Assembly (NCBI RefSeq): GCF_000224145.3
Contig: NC_020168.2
Location: forward strand, 2,429,171 to 2,493,170
Direction: 5' to 3'
Length of the DNA stretch: 64,000 nucleotides
Source: Ciona intestinalis
Taxonomy: Eukaryota; Chordata; Ascidiacea; Phlebobranchia; Cionidae
Below, one piece after another: positions 33,783 to 47,200 of this stretch; the stretch's first letter is position 1; the number at the start of each line of letters is the position of its first letter. The notes beneath the pieces are model-generated. The model saw only the letters and a program-made list of their open reading frames with translations. It was not told where the DNA came from and ran no database searches. A program made the translations under genes and the position numbers.

Positions 33783-34962
33783 ATGATCTTCTTGTTCCTC
33801 ACCAGTTAGTTCCCTATGTATAAAGAAAGACTTACTGGAAGTCTCGGGATAGTCCTCCAAGTAGTTCATCTACTTTGCCATCTTTGTTACCGACCATGAT
33901 TTTGTTAGCTGCTTAATGTGATGAACCAAGAATGTTTCAGTTGCTGCATCAACTCGATTAAAAAATTCTTATTTGTGTCTTTATTCCTTCATGGAAGTCC
34001 TATTTTTTTACGTTAAAACTTTGTTTAGCTCGGTCGTCGTGTTGTAGCAATTCAGTTAACTGACGTTTCATCATCACAAAGTTTTCACTACTGCTGTTGT
34101 AAGATTAGTTGTGCTTGAAATCAAAAACATATGTTGCTCTATTTGGCTTGTTTTGTTGTCTGTATTCTGCCATGTCAATTGGGAGTAATTTGTTTCAGAT
34201 AAAGCTATTTCAACTTTAGCTTTCTAATTCCAAAAAGTTTCAAACCTTAAAAATCTAAAGGAGCATGTGCATTCTCAATTCTAGACTAAAAGACAAGTCT
34301 TTCTAACATTTGAATTGAAAGTTTAATAAAAAATTGAACACCACCACCCGTGTCCAGCTACCGTTGATGATGCAGTAAGGTTGGGGAAGATGGCACCTTT
34401 TTGTTCTATTTTCTTATTCAATTTGGTAGACAACAAATAATTACAAAACCATATCCTTCCGCCAATGATCCTGGTCAGGATATTATGTGCTAAATGTGTC
34501 ATCCTCCCCTAACCCTACTAATATAGTTGTCAACAAGCATTTGATATTCCAAAACAGATTTTGTACTGTGTATGTCAGTTCAAAAGTAAATAACAGAAGT
34601 TAGAAAAGAATAAATATGTAGCACTTTAAAACAAGGGTACAGTACACTAAAATAAACATGTGCCCCTAATTAATCATTTTAAAATGATACAAAATTCAAC
34701 AAATTTTTGCTCAGAATACAAACTTTATACAACCTCTAACTCAATAAAATAAAAGGTAAAATATTTAAATTAAACCAAAAACATTGCATTTAAATGTAAC
34801 CAGAAAACTCTTCAATACATTTACAATTGCTCTAAAATAAAATGTATTTTATCTGCACAGAAACCATAGAAAGTTACGGTTGATAATGCGTGCCTTGATA
34901 CACCTTTGATATCCGCTCAACCACGGGTATTACTGAATAAACCAATTTTCCATAGGAAATAT
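33783..34962. other. LSM14 3' UTR and convergent gap to SLC9A8
   Basis: The long LSM14 3' UTR. Plus-strand AATAAA signals occur near 34325, at 34609-34614 and at 34743-34748; I cannot tell which is used. A MITE (34374-34521) lies between the first two, so the insertion may have lengthened or split the UTR. The SLC9A8 stop faces from the other side at 34963. Confidence 0.5.
34374..34521. mobile_element. MITE, 'gtgggggaagatgggac' family, copy 6
   Basis: Ends 'agtaaggttggggaagatgg' and 'tcctcccctaaccctacta' are inverted complements; the interior has 'ttttcttattcaatttggta' and 'attatgtgctaaa'. Shorter inside than copy 1. Confidence 0.78.
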
Positions 34963-37900
34963 TCAAAGTTCAGTTTCATCGTCAGATGGTGAAGGTCTAC
35001 TTCTCACCTCCTCATACCACTTGTTTGTTAATCTTTGCATCTCACTCCGATTCTGGATCAGCTCCTAAACATGCAGAAATTAGACAAATTCAAGACAAAG
35101 CGTATTAAGTATTCATACAATTATTTAACTTTATACCATGGTTGTGTTGTGTCATTTTGTATCTAAATAATTTAAATAAGTTTGAAATTACCCTTTTTGT
35201 TATCCTCCTTGTAAAAAAAGGAACAAGATACTTTGCATCAATATACGCGAATCCTCGCAGATGAAGATCTTCACGGAGGTATTTGTCATCGTACTCCTCT
35301 TCTGTAAGCTCTGATATGTGATCAGACTCGATGGCTTGACCCATCTCCTCTGTTTTACTCAGTGTGAGGTTACGATGGTAGGTTCGTTTATCATCAATTT
35401 GAAGAAACTGCAACAAAAATCAACTTGTGACTAAAACAATTACAACAGTGGAAACATAACATAAAATAGTACTAAATTTGCTACAACAAACACTCTAGAA
35501 GATTTCCCAGCACCCTGGTTACACCTTCACATGTACTTATTACCCCACACCCTAACACCAGTAACTAAATTACATGAACGTCTTCGTCCTCTGTGATGGA
35601 ATAATAGGAACCATGTAGCTGAGTGTTAGCACACCACTGTACAAGGAAGTTGAATGTATAGCAGCACAGATTGATTAAATACTTGGGTAAAGTTAAAAAT
35701 CAGTACTTTATTTGGTAAATAACAGGGTTTCAAGCTTTTACAAACTTTAGCATTTTAAAAAAATGAGTAATCGGACAGCCATCAGAATATTATTATTTAT
35801 CTATTGAACAAGCTACTCAAGCATTCATGGAAGTAGGTTCGACAGATATTGAGATATTTTATATGTTGCCAATTACCTTCACCACAGGTAAGGTGGCACC
35901 ACCGAGCACAAGGATGGTAAACAACACAATAATAAGGGAGGTTGTAATAATAACGTGACGCTTCTCAACACTGTCAAGTTCTAAATGCAAACTCAGAACG
36001 TAACAAATTGCACCTCGTAGCCCTGTAAGTATTTTGTTTGTTAGAAAAATAACACCTAATTTTTCTTGTAATTTACCTTTATAAAAATTAACGTAAGAAT
36101 AAAAATCTGCCGAAATGGTATCTAAATTTAGTTTGCTCACCACTGAACCACATAATAAATTGCATCCTTTTTGTTATCTTTGTTTCACGGAAATAATTAA
36201 GCATCCATGACAGTGGATATATATTCAAACCTCTTCCAACAAGAAGCAAGATCTATAAAACAAAGTAGAGTGAAGGATAACTGCCATGTATAAAGTGAAG
36301 CAGCAATCATATTGCTGGTAATTTCTTTTTGCATTATAAAAGAATAAGCTACCAAATACACAGTAATAAAAAAGCTTAATCACTGTTGTATCGATACATA
36401 TTTTGCTAATAACTTGCATCATCAGTGTCTTTTTAAACAGAACCCAGTAAAGTAACAGGGAATTAGATGGGAACTTGATATGTGGATAATAATAAACCTG
36501 TTAGGTAATTATTTCAGGTCCACTATGAGGTCATAGACAATAGTGGTGGGCGAAATAATAGGTATCAGAATCAAAGTTTTAGCAGAAAAGTCCACATTAT
36601 TTTATTTATCAAGAATACATAATGACTATTATGCAAGTGAATTATCCAAGGTGTAAATCATGATAGCAATTATTATTTGAGAGAATCATGCAAACTGAGG
36701 TAACAGGTATTTACTCACAATACTCCAGATGATAAATGCTGGTTGGAAGTTGTGTTCAAACCCAAATATGGCAAGTCCAAGGTAAGCAAATACACTTGTT
36801 TCTGAAAAACAAAGGGAATGTATAAAACAGGGGTTTCCAAACCGCAGCCGGCCATCTGCGGCCCGCAGGAGCAAAATAAATGGCCCTCAAAGGACTTCAA
36901 AATTACCGATTGCATACGTTCACAAATAAACATATTACTTTAAAGACTCGTCTAAAAATGTTTTATTGATTTCTGTAATAACTTACATTGTCTTTGTTAC
37001 GTCACAAAAATAGTTATGACTGTCACAGCATCAGCCAACCTTATACGCTTGTTACTCTGGTATATGGGTTATATCGCGACATGATTCAACAAAAATACTG
37101 TGAAACTTTATCTTTTACTCCGCAAGTACGTAGTTTAATCTGTTCTAGAAGCCATGTTTATTACCAGCATATGTGTTGAACTTCCTGACCTAACTAACAG
37201 TACTCGTTATAACCAAAATTTGGCCAATACAAGTCGCGTCGCCAATATAGAGAACCTTGCCCGACGCATAATTATAATTTCACATATTGGCCCGCGATAA
37301 AATAAGTTTGGGAACCCCTGGTATAAAACAATAGTAAGATGACATTTTTATGGGTTGTAGCTACCTGATAAAAAGGAAAGAGCTCGTAATGTTTGTTGCA
37401 TGTTGATCTGAGTGACAAGTGAGAGATTGCTATGTGTGTAGTGTGACATCACAATTGCAGACAGTAATATTGCCATGATACCTGTGTAGCGGGAAAACAA
37501 TAAAAGTCTAATCGTTTCTTGGGTTAAATTATGTTGAAAAATCTTTAGAGATAGTTGACCATCAATATTTATATATTAGTAAAAGAGCAAAATAGGAAAA
37601 ACAGCTGATTTTAATATATATTAGGTTAAAAACTTAAATACCACAAATTGAACAGTTTCTTATCAGAGAAAACAAAATATAAACTTCACAAAATCAATGT
37701 AAAACCCCAACATATTGCATACAACACAAAGTACAACATAAAGAAGTAACAATCACAGCACAGGATACTCTCTTTAATTATTTACTCAGAATGCTTAACA
37801 GAAGATATAAATTCTCCAAATAACGACATTAAGGTTACAAACAACAAAGATTAAATGATTAAAAGAAATCCTTTTTATCACAGACTTAACACAGAAATCA

Positions 37901-40900
37901 TTCCACAAAATACCTGATAAGCCACCTGTAAGTATAGCAAAGTTTCATTGAAACTAATTGTGATCACTAATAACAAATTGTTAAATAATTAAACATTTTA
38001 AGTGTCATCATGCGCTTGAGCAGTGTTGTGCAGTTTGTCAGCCTATTTAAATTGAGACACTGACCTGATAACTTTAAGCTCTCAGCAAGACCATAAGGAA
38101 CGTATGCAAATATGAACATCATTCCAAGTTCCAATGATGGTGTTTTCCTCAAATCAACATGCTTCATCACGTATGGAGGGGTTAAGGAAAGGTATGAAGT
38201 TAGTAGAATAAATGTTTTGTTGGCAGCTTAATGAAGTTAGTAGAATAAGTGTTTTGTTGGCAGCTTAATGAAGTTAGTAGAATAAATGTTTTGTTGGCAG
38301 CTTAATGAAGTTAGTAGAATAAGTGTTTTGTTGGCAGCTTAATGAAGTTAGTAGAATAAATGTTTTGTTGGCAGCTTAATGAAGTTAGTAGAATAAGTGT
38401 TTTGTTGGCAGCTTAATGACCATTTAAAAATCAACAAAAATATTTTAACTAAACTGATGTATATGTATGATTATTTACATATTCTATGTGACAGGGAAGT
38501 TTTACTGGTATAACATGGGAATTCTATTGCACATCATACGAACACATCATTGAAAGAGCGTGTAGAACTGCCAATTTTGGCACAAATTCAGTGACCACAA
38601 TTATGGTAAACACCTGCCAGTAGCAGTATAATAAACTTGTAACAAGTTTATGAAATCGTGTAAGAAGCACATAAAAGGATATCAGAGCACTGAATAAACC
38701 AATAAAGACTCCCAGGAAAGCAGAACCAAACATCATTCGTAAGAAATCACCGACTGCCATAAAGAATATGGAAGTACCTGATGCTGTGGCAAGTTCTGAA
38801 TCAGCTTTTAAACCTTGGAATGTACTGTAGAAGTATTGTAACTATTTATTTTAACTCAATTTAAAGTTCTAAAAAAGTACAATCTAATAACAGAAATTAA
38901 AGAAATATTATAGTATACTGTTTTCCGAAATTGTTATAATACTTGCCTACTTAGTTTTGTTTAAATAAAATATTCCATCAAAATTTAATCGGTTTTGTTT
39001 TGGTTATGCTCTTTGCAGTTAAGTTAGTGTAGCTTACTTAGTGAGCACAATAGCAACTGCATCGTTCAGTATGCTCTCCCCGAATACCAACATGTTCAAT
39101 GTAGGGTCAACGTTTAGTGCTTTGAATATCGCAATTGTTGCCACTGGGTCCACTGCTGATACCAATGAGCCGAATGCAAAGCTGTTCACCATTCATAAAA
39201 TGTTCAGTTATTTTAATAATACTACACCGATTATAACATTAAATATCGGTGATGGATTCAGGATACTACAAATAAAACTCACAAGATAAAAAATATTTTT
39301 TTCTTAAAATGTGTTAAAGTTTTAAAACATCAACAATAACAAAGTATATGTAATAAATATACATATATATTAAAGAAAATAAAAAACACAGAATGAATCA
39401 CTCACCATTCGGTTAAAGTGAGGTTGTACGCTATACCAGCCACTCCCATGAGATACATTCCCCCACCAACAAACATGGCTGATACTAATGTTCCAAAGAC
39501 AGCAAAAATTAAGATTGAACCAAAATTTTGAAAGAAATTTCCCTGTTTAAATTTAGTGATCAATGAATATAAAAACACTGCATGTAAGAAATACCAACAA
39601 ATTCAGCAAAGCTTCAATTGCAACATAAACTGTTTACGAAGCATGTTATATATGCAAGTTCTAACCTTGTGAAGAGAATATCCTGCTTCAAAAATAATTG
39701 GAGGAAGAATCATCAAGAAGAAAGTATTTGGAGATAACATTTCCTCAGCCTGGAATATTTTATGGTTATCATACTGACATCCCATCTGTCTAAACAAAAC
39801 ATTCTTAATATATTATTGTACTTACCAGCCAATTGCCAACACCAGCAGTTTGCATTATCTTTACAATCCCTCCAATTGCAGCACCTGGTAAACCATTTAA
39901 AGCATGAGAACGGATTTTGACGGGTGTAAAATATAACAAACCTAAGAAGACAACTGCAATACTCTCTGGCAAGAAGTGAAAGTTCCATCTGATTAGGCAG
40001 TGGGTGAGGAGAATACAGAACGCTGAAACGCAATAACAACAGAAAGTTATACTTTGCACTAGATTTGAAAATACTCATACTTGAGCTATTTTTTAACTGG
40101 CGTACCAAGAACAAGTAAAATGAAGAAAATCTTCATACTGTCATTCTGCTGCTGAACTTCAGCCTCAAGACCAGTTTGTATGTTTTCTATCACATTATTT
40201 TCTTTCTTTTCATCAGATTTGGGTGGTACTGGCGTCGTTTGATTGTTGTTTGCTTCAGTTGGTTCTTCATTTGATTGATTTGTACTGAATAAATGAACTT
40301 AACCATGAACAAAATAAACGCGTTGGTAGTGGGTTGAGGGAGAGAATATGGTTGGATGTGCGATTATTAGATTTCCGCAATGAGTATAACTTATTTATTC
40401 ATCGGCGTATCATTATACAGGTTAGAGGTTGTATCAAGTTTAAATTTATACCTATGAATAATACTTCAATGCTAGATAAACACACAAGTTAGTTAGTTTA
40501 TATCAACTTGACTGAAAAGTAATCAAGGGACTTACAAATATTCCATTCACATGGACAAGCTTCTATTGCTATACATTAGCTTTTGTTAATGCTTAGTCTT
40601 CAAGTAGTTTGAACAAAATCTTATTTAAACAACATTGGGTGGCGGGAATACCACTCTGGCTTTAATTGCTATGATTTACTTTGAATTACTAAAATGCTAA
40701 ATTCCTAATACAAGTATTCTCTAAAAGATACAATGGCTATAAAGTGTAATATATATGTGCGTGGTAACCTGTTTGAAATTATTTCTGCTTTTGCTGCTGG
40801 CGTTTCTTTGTCTTTTTCCACAGGTAACGGTTCGCCATACACCGTAAGTGTTCCAACAGTTAACAGTAGTATCGCTTGAACTAGCAAGAAAAACACAACT

Positions 40901-40914
40901 TTCTTTACTAGCAT
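34963..40914 (-). CDS. SLC9A8: Sodium/hydrogen exchanger 8
   Basis: NHE8 exchanges Na+ (or K+) for H+ in Golgi, late endosome and some plasma membranes. Fifteen exons: 40914-40769, 40284-40106, 40022-39942, 39884-39826, 39749-39666, 39542-39406, 39181-39038, 38824-38671, 38161-38065, 37481-37365, 36801-36719, 36252-36141, 36022-35877, 35407-35192, 35064-34963; phases add to 618 residues. It has a hydrophobic N-terminal segment ([14 protein letters not shown]), a polar linker, then the CPA1 membrane domain. Family stretches: [49 protein letters not shown] with the ion-binding Asp, [38 protein letters not shown]. The tail has [29 protein letters not shown] and [19 protein letters not shown]. 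One intron (39885-39941) is only 57 bases. Confidence 0.95.
36828..37320. mobile_element. Complete hAT-type non-autonomous element, SLC9A8 intron
   Basis: Ends 'caggggtttccaaacc' and 'gtttgggaacccctg' are inverted complements. The 8-base target duplication 'gtataaaa' is perfect on both sides (36820-36827 and 37321-37328). 493 bp, no transposase. It sits 27 bases from the acceptor edge of the exon at 36801 and 45 bases from the exon at 37365. Its perfect duplication and closeness to the 31658 copy suggest a recent insertion. Confidence 0.92.
38193..38420. repeat. Minisatellite, 37-bp unit in 74-bp pairs
   Basis: Six copies of a 37-base unit ('aatgaagttagtagaata' + 'aatgttttgttggcagctt') in an SLC9A8 intron. 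Units alternate strictly between 'aataaatg' and 'aataagtg', so the true repeat is a 74-base pair present three times. The array starts about 30 bases upstream (in gene sense) of the acceptor of the exon at 38161. Confidence 0.95.
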
Positions 40915-41298
40915 GTTTGCTGTTGTACCGATCCAATTACCCGACGTTGTTTTAGCTTACAGTTATTTTATCTTTTCGAGTTACTCTCCTCGAAACGTAA
41001 ATTTGACTGTTCAAGTGGGGAACGAGTGACGGCCACTGTAAACAATACGACACACGAGCATAGCTTGATCACATGACCACCAGTGGTCTGTCGCGATGAC
41101 GTCAAATGTTTCGATGCGACAGATATGATTCAAATACTGTTAACCAAAGCCATAGAAATTCTTTTGCTTTGCTGGTAACGTAACGCGGACAATAACTTTT
41201 TTGTAATGTACAACAGAACGTTTTTTTTACAAATATCATGAAGCATTTAGTTACGAAACTAATATACGTGTTTAGTATTCTGCACAAAATGTTTGTAG
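40915..41298. other. Gap between SLC9A8 start and the lectin gene end
   Basis: Contains the SLC9A8 upstream region and the 3' end of the next minus-strand gene. No clear poly(A) signal, TATA box or other gene is seen. Confidence 0.4.
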
Positions 41299-44200
41299 TC
41301 AAGCCACGTTGTCTTCACATAAAACTGGAAATGCAGCACTGCAGTCGCTTGCCCTCCATGTGCCACTTAGCATTAAAACACAATCTTCTGTAAAATCGTT
41401 TATGGAATAGGCTGGACTCCATACTGAGGGACTTAAATACGTCCCATCAGCCCAAACAAATTTTCCTTCACTTCTGCGGTCATCTAGGCCAATCCAAAAA
41501 CTGGAAAATTTATCTTCAAAAAACTTGTATATTTTCCTACAAAAACAAAATTAAAACAACTAACAAAAGTGCAAAAAACACACAAATTGTCTTACTGCAT
41601 GATTTTATTTGACTTTGGGCCATGTGCAGCAATATTTGCTTGTAGTGATTGACATGCAGTGATCCCAGAAGAATAATCATACAGTTGAGTTGTCACTAAG
41701 TATTGAAATCCATTTTCTGGAGAAAACCAACCTTCTCTTACACCTAAAACATAAATATATTTGTAAAAAATACTTTGTTACTATGATTTAGATATACTTT
41801 ATGATGAAAGTAAAACAGGCCCCATTCATGGCTTCATTAAATCTGTTTAATTACAGTAACGAACAATGTATTTATGTAATTTAAATAACCATTTTGTAAC
41901 CTAATCAGTTAGGCAACTTTATAGTAGATATAATAATAAATCAATGAATGTAACTTACTTTGTTCTTCTGTGGTTGGAAAATGGCGGTCGTTATAACACG
42001 GGTGTTCTGTTTCTTACACCTCATGCCAGCTTATGAGTTATCTAGTATGTTAATTTGTGGGTGATTTTTTGAAGGGGATTTTTTAAGTAATACCTGTTTA
42101 AACTTGTTAAGTAATACCTATAGTAATACCTGAACATGTAACTTCTAAAGGGTATAGGCATTCAGAAGCAATATCCCACCCACTTTCAGAACAGTGCATC
42201 AGTGATATTTCACCCACACCACAATGAGATGGATGCAATAAACCCTAAAAACAAATATTTTAGAACAAATTTAAACATAACTTGAGCGTGTGCATTGTAA
42301 CCTCGACAGGTGCTTCACAAAGAACATAGACTTCTTGGGTACAGTTGAAGTTTCCCCATTTGTATAAGCCACTTACAAAAGAAATACCAGCACAACTAGA
42401 TATGACATTATTTTCCAAACCATTTGCCCAATTTGAAGTAGTTAATTCTGTTCCATTTGCCCATAACCACTTTCCTGTGTCAAAATCATATTGCAAACCA
42501 AACAGCAGAGGAGTGTCCATTTGCATTGGAGCAAAGTGATCGTATAATTTCCTAAATTTGTAATAAGTGATGTGCTTGTTCTAAAGTTTTACTACCAATC
42601 TTGTTCCAGTTACCTCATAGTAGAAATATCTTGTGGTCCTTTGATTGCAATTGATGATCTCATAGTTTGGCAGGTTAATTTACCCATGTTATAATTTTCG
42701 ACAACTTCTGTAATCTTATATTGAAATCCATTGCCTGGTATATACCAGTTATCTCTTTTAGCTTAAAATATAATGATTTATGTCAACATGATATTTATAA
42801 TAACCTACTAATTTATAGTAACGTTACTTTACTGTTTAAATTTTAGTAGAAATGTTTATGAGGTACCTGTGCATGTTACATGAAAGTTTTTCAAGCAGTC
42901 ATCCAATGAACACATCAGATCAGCATATCCAGACTTACATTCCAAAAATCTCAACATAGACTGTAATAAAATTCACTTTAAATTTACATAATTTGTAAAA
43001 CCAATTTTTAAATAATAAAATGTAATCTCTTCAAATGACTTTTTTGGACTTTGGTTCAATGATTGAACAATGTAGAGGACCTCTAAATTACAGTATACGA
43101 AAAGCTTTTATCTTAAGTGTGTTTAACTAATACAATATAATAATAAGTTTTACAGTTTCATATAGAAAACTGTTTTTATGTTTAAATCCTTACTTTGTCT
43201 TCACAAACACCATAAAATGACCATCCATCGCACCTTTCATCAGAAAATAATTGACCTTTAGCCAATGTTAGGAAAACACAATCCTGATTCCAATAATTGT
43301 TTGGTTGTGCTCTATACCAGTTTACCACAGTGCTGTTCAAAGGGCTACCATCCTCCCAAAGGAACTTGCCTTCCTGGAAATCATCTTTTAACCCAACAAC
43401 AACTGAATGATATAAATTGGCCAAGTCCAACATTTGATACAGCTTTCTATAATGATGAAAATGAATCATTTTACCAAGATTGACATTTTCAACCAAAAAT
43501 ATTTTAAAATAGATACCTATCTTTATGAAGATTGCAACTAAACTATAATGGCAGAAACAATCTTACTTTAACACAGTTTGATATTTAAAACCCATCACAG
43601 CCATTCTTGATTGCATGTTTCTGCAATACATGGTTGCTGCAATATAACTTGAAGTAGTTGGAGTTAAATTATACTGGTAACCATTACCAGGAGATATCCA
43701 ACCAATACGTTGACCTAAAATGATTCAGAAATTAAACAACAGTTCATGGGGATTTTTGAACTCTTAATACCACTGCAAGTAAGATGGTGTACATCACATT
43801 CTGATATTAATTTCCATCCTGATTTTGAGCATTTAACCAAATAATTTTCATTTTTGCTGCAATCATTGGATGTTACAAGTGTCTGCAAAACAGTAGAAAT
43901 AGTTGGACACTCCACATATTTTGTTCAACAGCATTCACTTACCAGAGCCTCACACAAAACAAACATTGGTTGATTGCATTCATAATCTACCCACAGTGCT
44001 CCTGATTGCCTTGTTCCAGTATTGACAGGACCAGCGCAATAACCAGGTCCATTTGATCTTGGTTCATCCTTGTACCAGTAATTAGAGGTAACACTACTTC
44101 CATCTTCCCACTTCCAGGAATCCACACCCTCTCTTACCTCTCTTGTTAGACCCAGTGCTACTCTACCATGCACCCGGTTGAATACATTGCTATAAATTTT

Positions 44201-47200
44201 TCTGCAATCAAAAATTGAAAATTTAAGTATGAATATAGGGTATCATTTTTCCTGATTTAGCTACTGTACTTGTAAGTGGTAATGTTTTTTGCACCATGTA
44301 CTGCAACAGTTGCATTCAGTGCAACACATGCTGCTTTTCCTGCTGAAAAGTTTTCAACTTTTGGTGACACAATGTATTGATAGCCATTTCCTGGGGCATA
44401 CCACCCTTGCCTTTCTGTAAATAAGTAAACAAAAAACAGTTATCAGCCTTGATGAAGAGTCAGCTTTATTTTAAATCCTAAAGACATTTTTACCTGAACA
44501 TGTGACTTTATATTTTTCTTCACATTCACTCTGTGTACATTTTATCACTAAATTTTCATTTGGACCACAATCATCGTTTGGCATTGGATCCTAAATATAA
44601 AAGAGTCCAAAATAACTCGTTAAAATATTGTTTGAAAAACTTACTATTTTCATTTCACAAACTGCCAATCCATTGCCGGCACAAGTAAAATCATACCATG
44701 CTTCATATTGGGAAAGCTGACTGCCCCCACATGGTTGATTCACAGAATTTTCTGGCTGTGGATTGTATCTGAACCAATAATGCCACATGCTCTCACTGCT
44801 AGTTAACATTTGACCATCACCCCACTGCCATTTACTGTTCACGTATTTTAAATCAAAATACAATCTTTTTGGTTGTGGCAGCAAAAGATTCGTAAATAGT
44901 TTGCTGGAACAGAATTTAAAGGGCAAGATTACTAACAGCTCTGCAGTGCAACACTGGTTGTTTTATCAATGTTGCTTAAATTAAGATAAATGCTTACCGC
45001 ATGACAGTTTTATTTCTGGGACCTGTATAAGCCAACCTTGCGTTCCGGTTTTTACATTTTTCTTTTGCAGTAGTATATCCACTACATGGTACAACAAAAT
45101 ACTGGTAACCATTGCCAGGAGCATACCACCCATCTTTCAAACCTAAAATATTTACATTGTGTTGCATGATAGCTTTGGACATGTTCAATACAGTTTTACA
45201 ACCTGAACATGAAACATAAAGTTGGGAATCACATTTCTGTTCCTTCAATCCACTGTGTTCACATTTCATCAAATAGCTTTCATTTGCTGAACATTTCACA
45301 GGTATTAAATATGGTGGGCCCTTAGAATTTTAAAAGAAATTAACATACACAACAATTTATTAAAACAGTTTTACATATTTTAGCCGATCAAAATATAACA
45401 GATTCTAAAATAAGAGAGAAGCAGTTGTCAGTTAGCGTATATCTGGTTGGAACAAATGAATGCACAACTTTATACTTACCAGAGTTGCAGATACGTTCTG
45501 ATATTTATGCATCGTGCTAAACATGTTTATGGACCTGCAAACTGTGTCTTTAATTTTCATTTGAACATCCATGGTTGTATGTGATGACTATAAGTATAAA
45601 TGTTAAAAAGTGAAATTGGTTTAACTAGTTATAAATTAATGTGACAAATGTAACTTGCTTTATCACGGCGTGGTGTGAAAACAACAGTAGTTATAACACT
45701 GATGTTCTGTTCCATACACCTTGTGCCCATTTAGCCTACTAGTTTCTATCTGTTCAACTTTGTAAGCAGTTATTTTTTCCCGGATGCCAATTTATACAAC
45801 CCATTATTGACCGCTTGGTAGGATCATTCGCTGAAGTGTCTTGTCCAAATGTGCATACACCACTCTAAGAGCAGCGATAAGCCTTGAACCCATACCCTTT
45901 GGGTTAGGTGGCAGACAGACTAACCCCTGTGCTATGGTGGTAATAACTTATATACATGCGCAACAAACACACTTTACAAACTGCTCTCCAGGTGACATTA
46001 AAGTAGTCGGCATCATCAGCAATATACACCACTCCTTTTGTTTTCTCTGATAGCTTGAGAGGCCCTGCAGTGAGACGTTTTTATACTTTTCAATCCGGGA
46101 CCCAATATTGTTTATTGAATTTAAAATATGGGACCCAACATGATTTATATATTCTCTGATAAATTTTACCTTGACAATTGGTCAGTCTACATGACCACTC
46201 TGCAACTGCATCACCTACACATGTTGTTTTCGTTTCTGGTTCCACTAAAAGACAAGTTCTTTCCCTTCGTTTGGACCCAGTGCCACATTTATGTTTATTT
46301 GAACATTCACTCCATGGACCCCATGGCGTCCAGTCTGTAATAACATATATTCGACTGGTTTAAATATGTTCAATGATCTATGTTGATTTAGTTTAATTTG
46401 TTATTAAAACCATCCACTGTTAAAAAAACAGAAGAATAAACGTAAAAGGGTTATTCGTCCAATGAGACTGTGTAAAAAAATACTGGTATACACAATACAC
46501 TTACACGGACAAGTAATTGTGTTACATAACTCCTTGTCTACAGATATCCCCCTGCACATCCATGAACGACTTGTTTTTTCGCAAAGTCTTGTTCGTTTGC
46601 GAAACCCACTTCCACATTCCACACTGCAACTCGACCACCTACTCCACTGTGACCATTTAGCCAGAAAACCTAAGTATAAAAACAAACCAATATATCGCGT
46701 GTATATAGGCTGGTAGTAAAAGCCGCTATAAGGTAACAGGTGCGAAAAAATTAAACACTCGCAAAAGGTTTAGCGGCTACCGGTGTCGTGAAATATTTGG
46801 GCGGTAGCTATTGCGCATGCGTTGCACCGCTACTGCGCATGAACAGAAAGTCGATCTATATAATTTAAGACCAATTAAATACAGTCCGGCTGGAGATTAG
46901 TTTGAAGCAAAATAATATTAAATACAGGCTTGTACAGTTACATTGAACAATTCTGCCACCTACACTGTTGTCATCGCGGTGGCTGATTACATTATTGGTT
47001 TCGAGACATCGTGCTGTGCCTAATTTAAGGTAGAAAAATGGCCCCCAAACCGCTGACTCTGACACTATTGTTCTGGTACTTAAAGTAAACACCTATTGTA
47101 GGCTTGATATAACATACAACTTTTTTATGCTGGCTTTAAATCGTAAACTTGAAGTTCATCGTGTAAACGGAGTGCCCGGATCCCTTTTAACAAAGGGGTT

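Noticed and set aside
45160-45587. Splitting the lectin array off as a separate gene starting at an internal ATG
   Set aside because: The candidate start lacks a signal peptide although the domains are extracellular, and a small exon at 46064-45973 joins the two halves exactly in frame. Kept as an alternative only.
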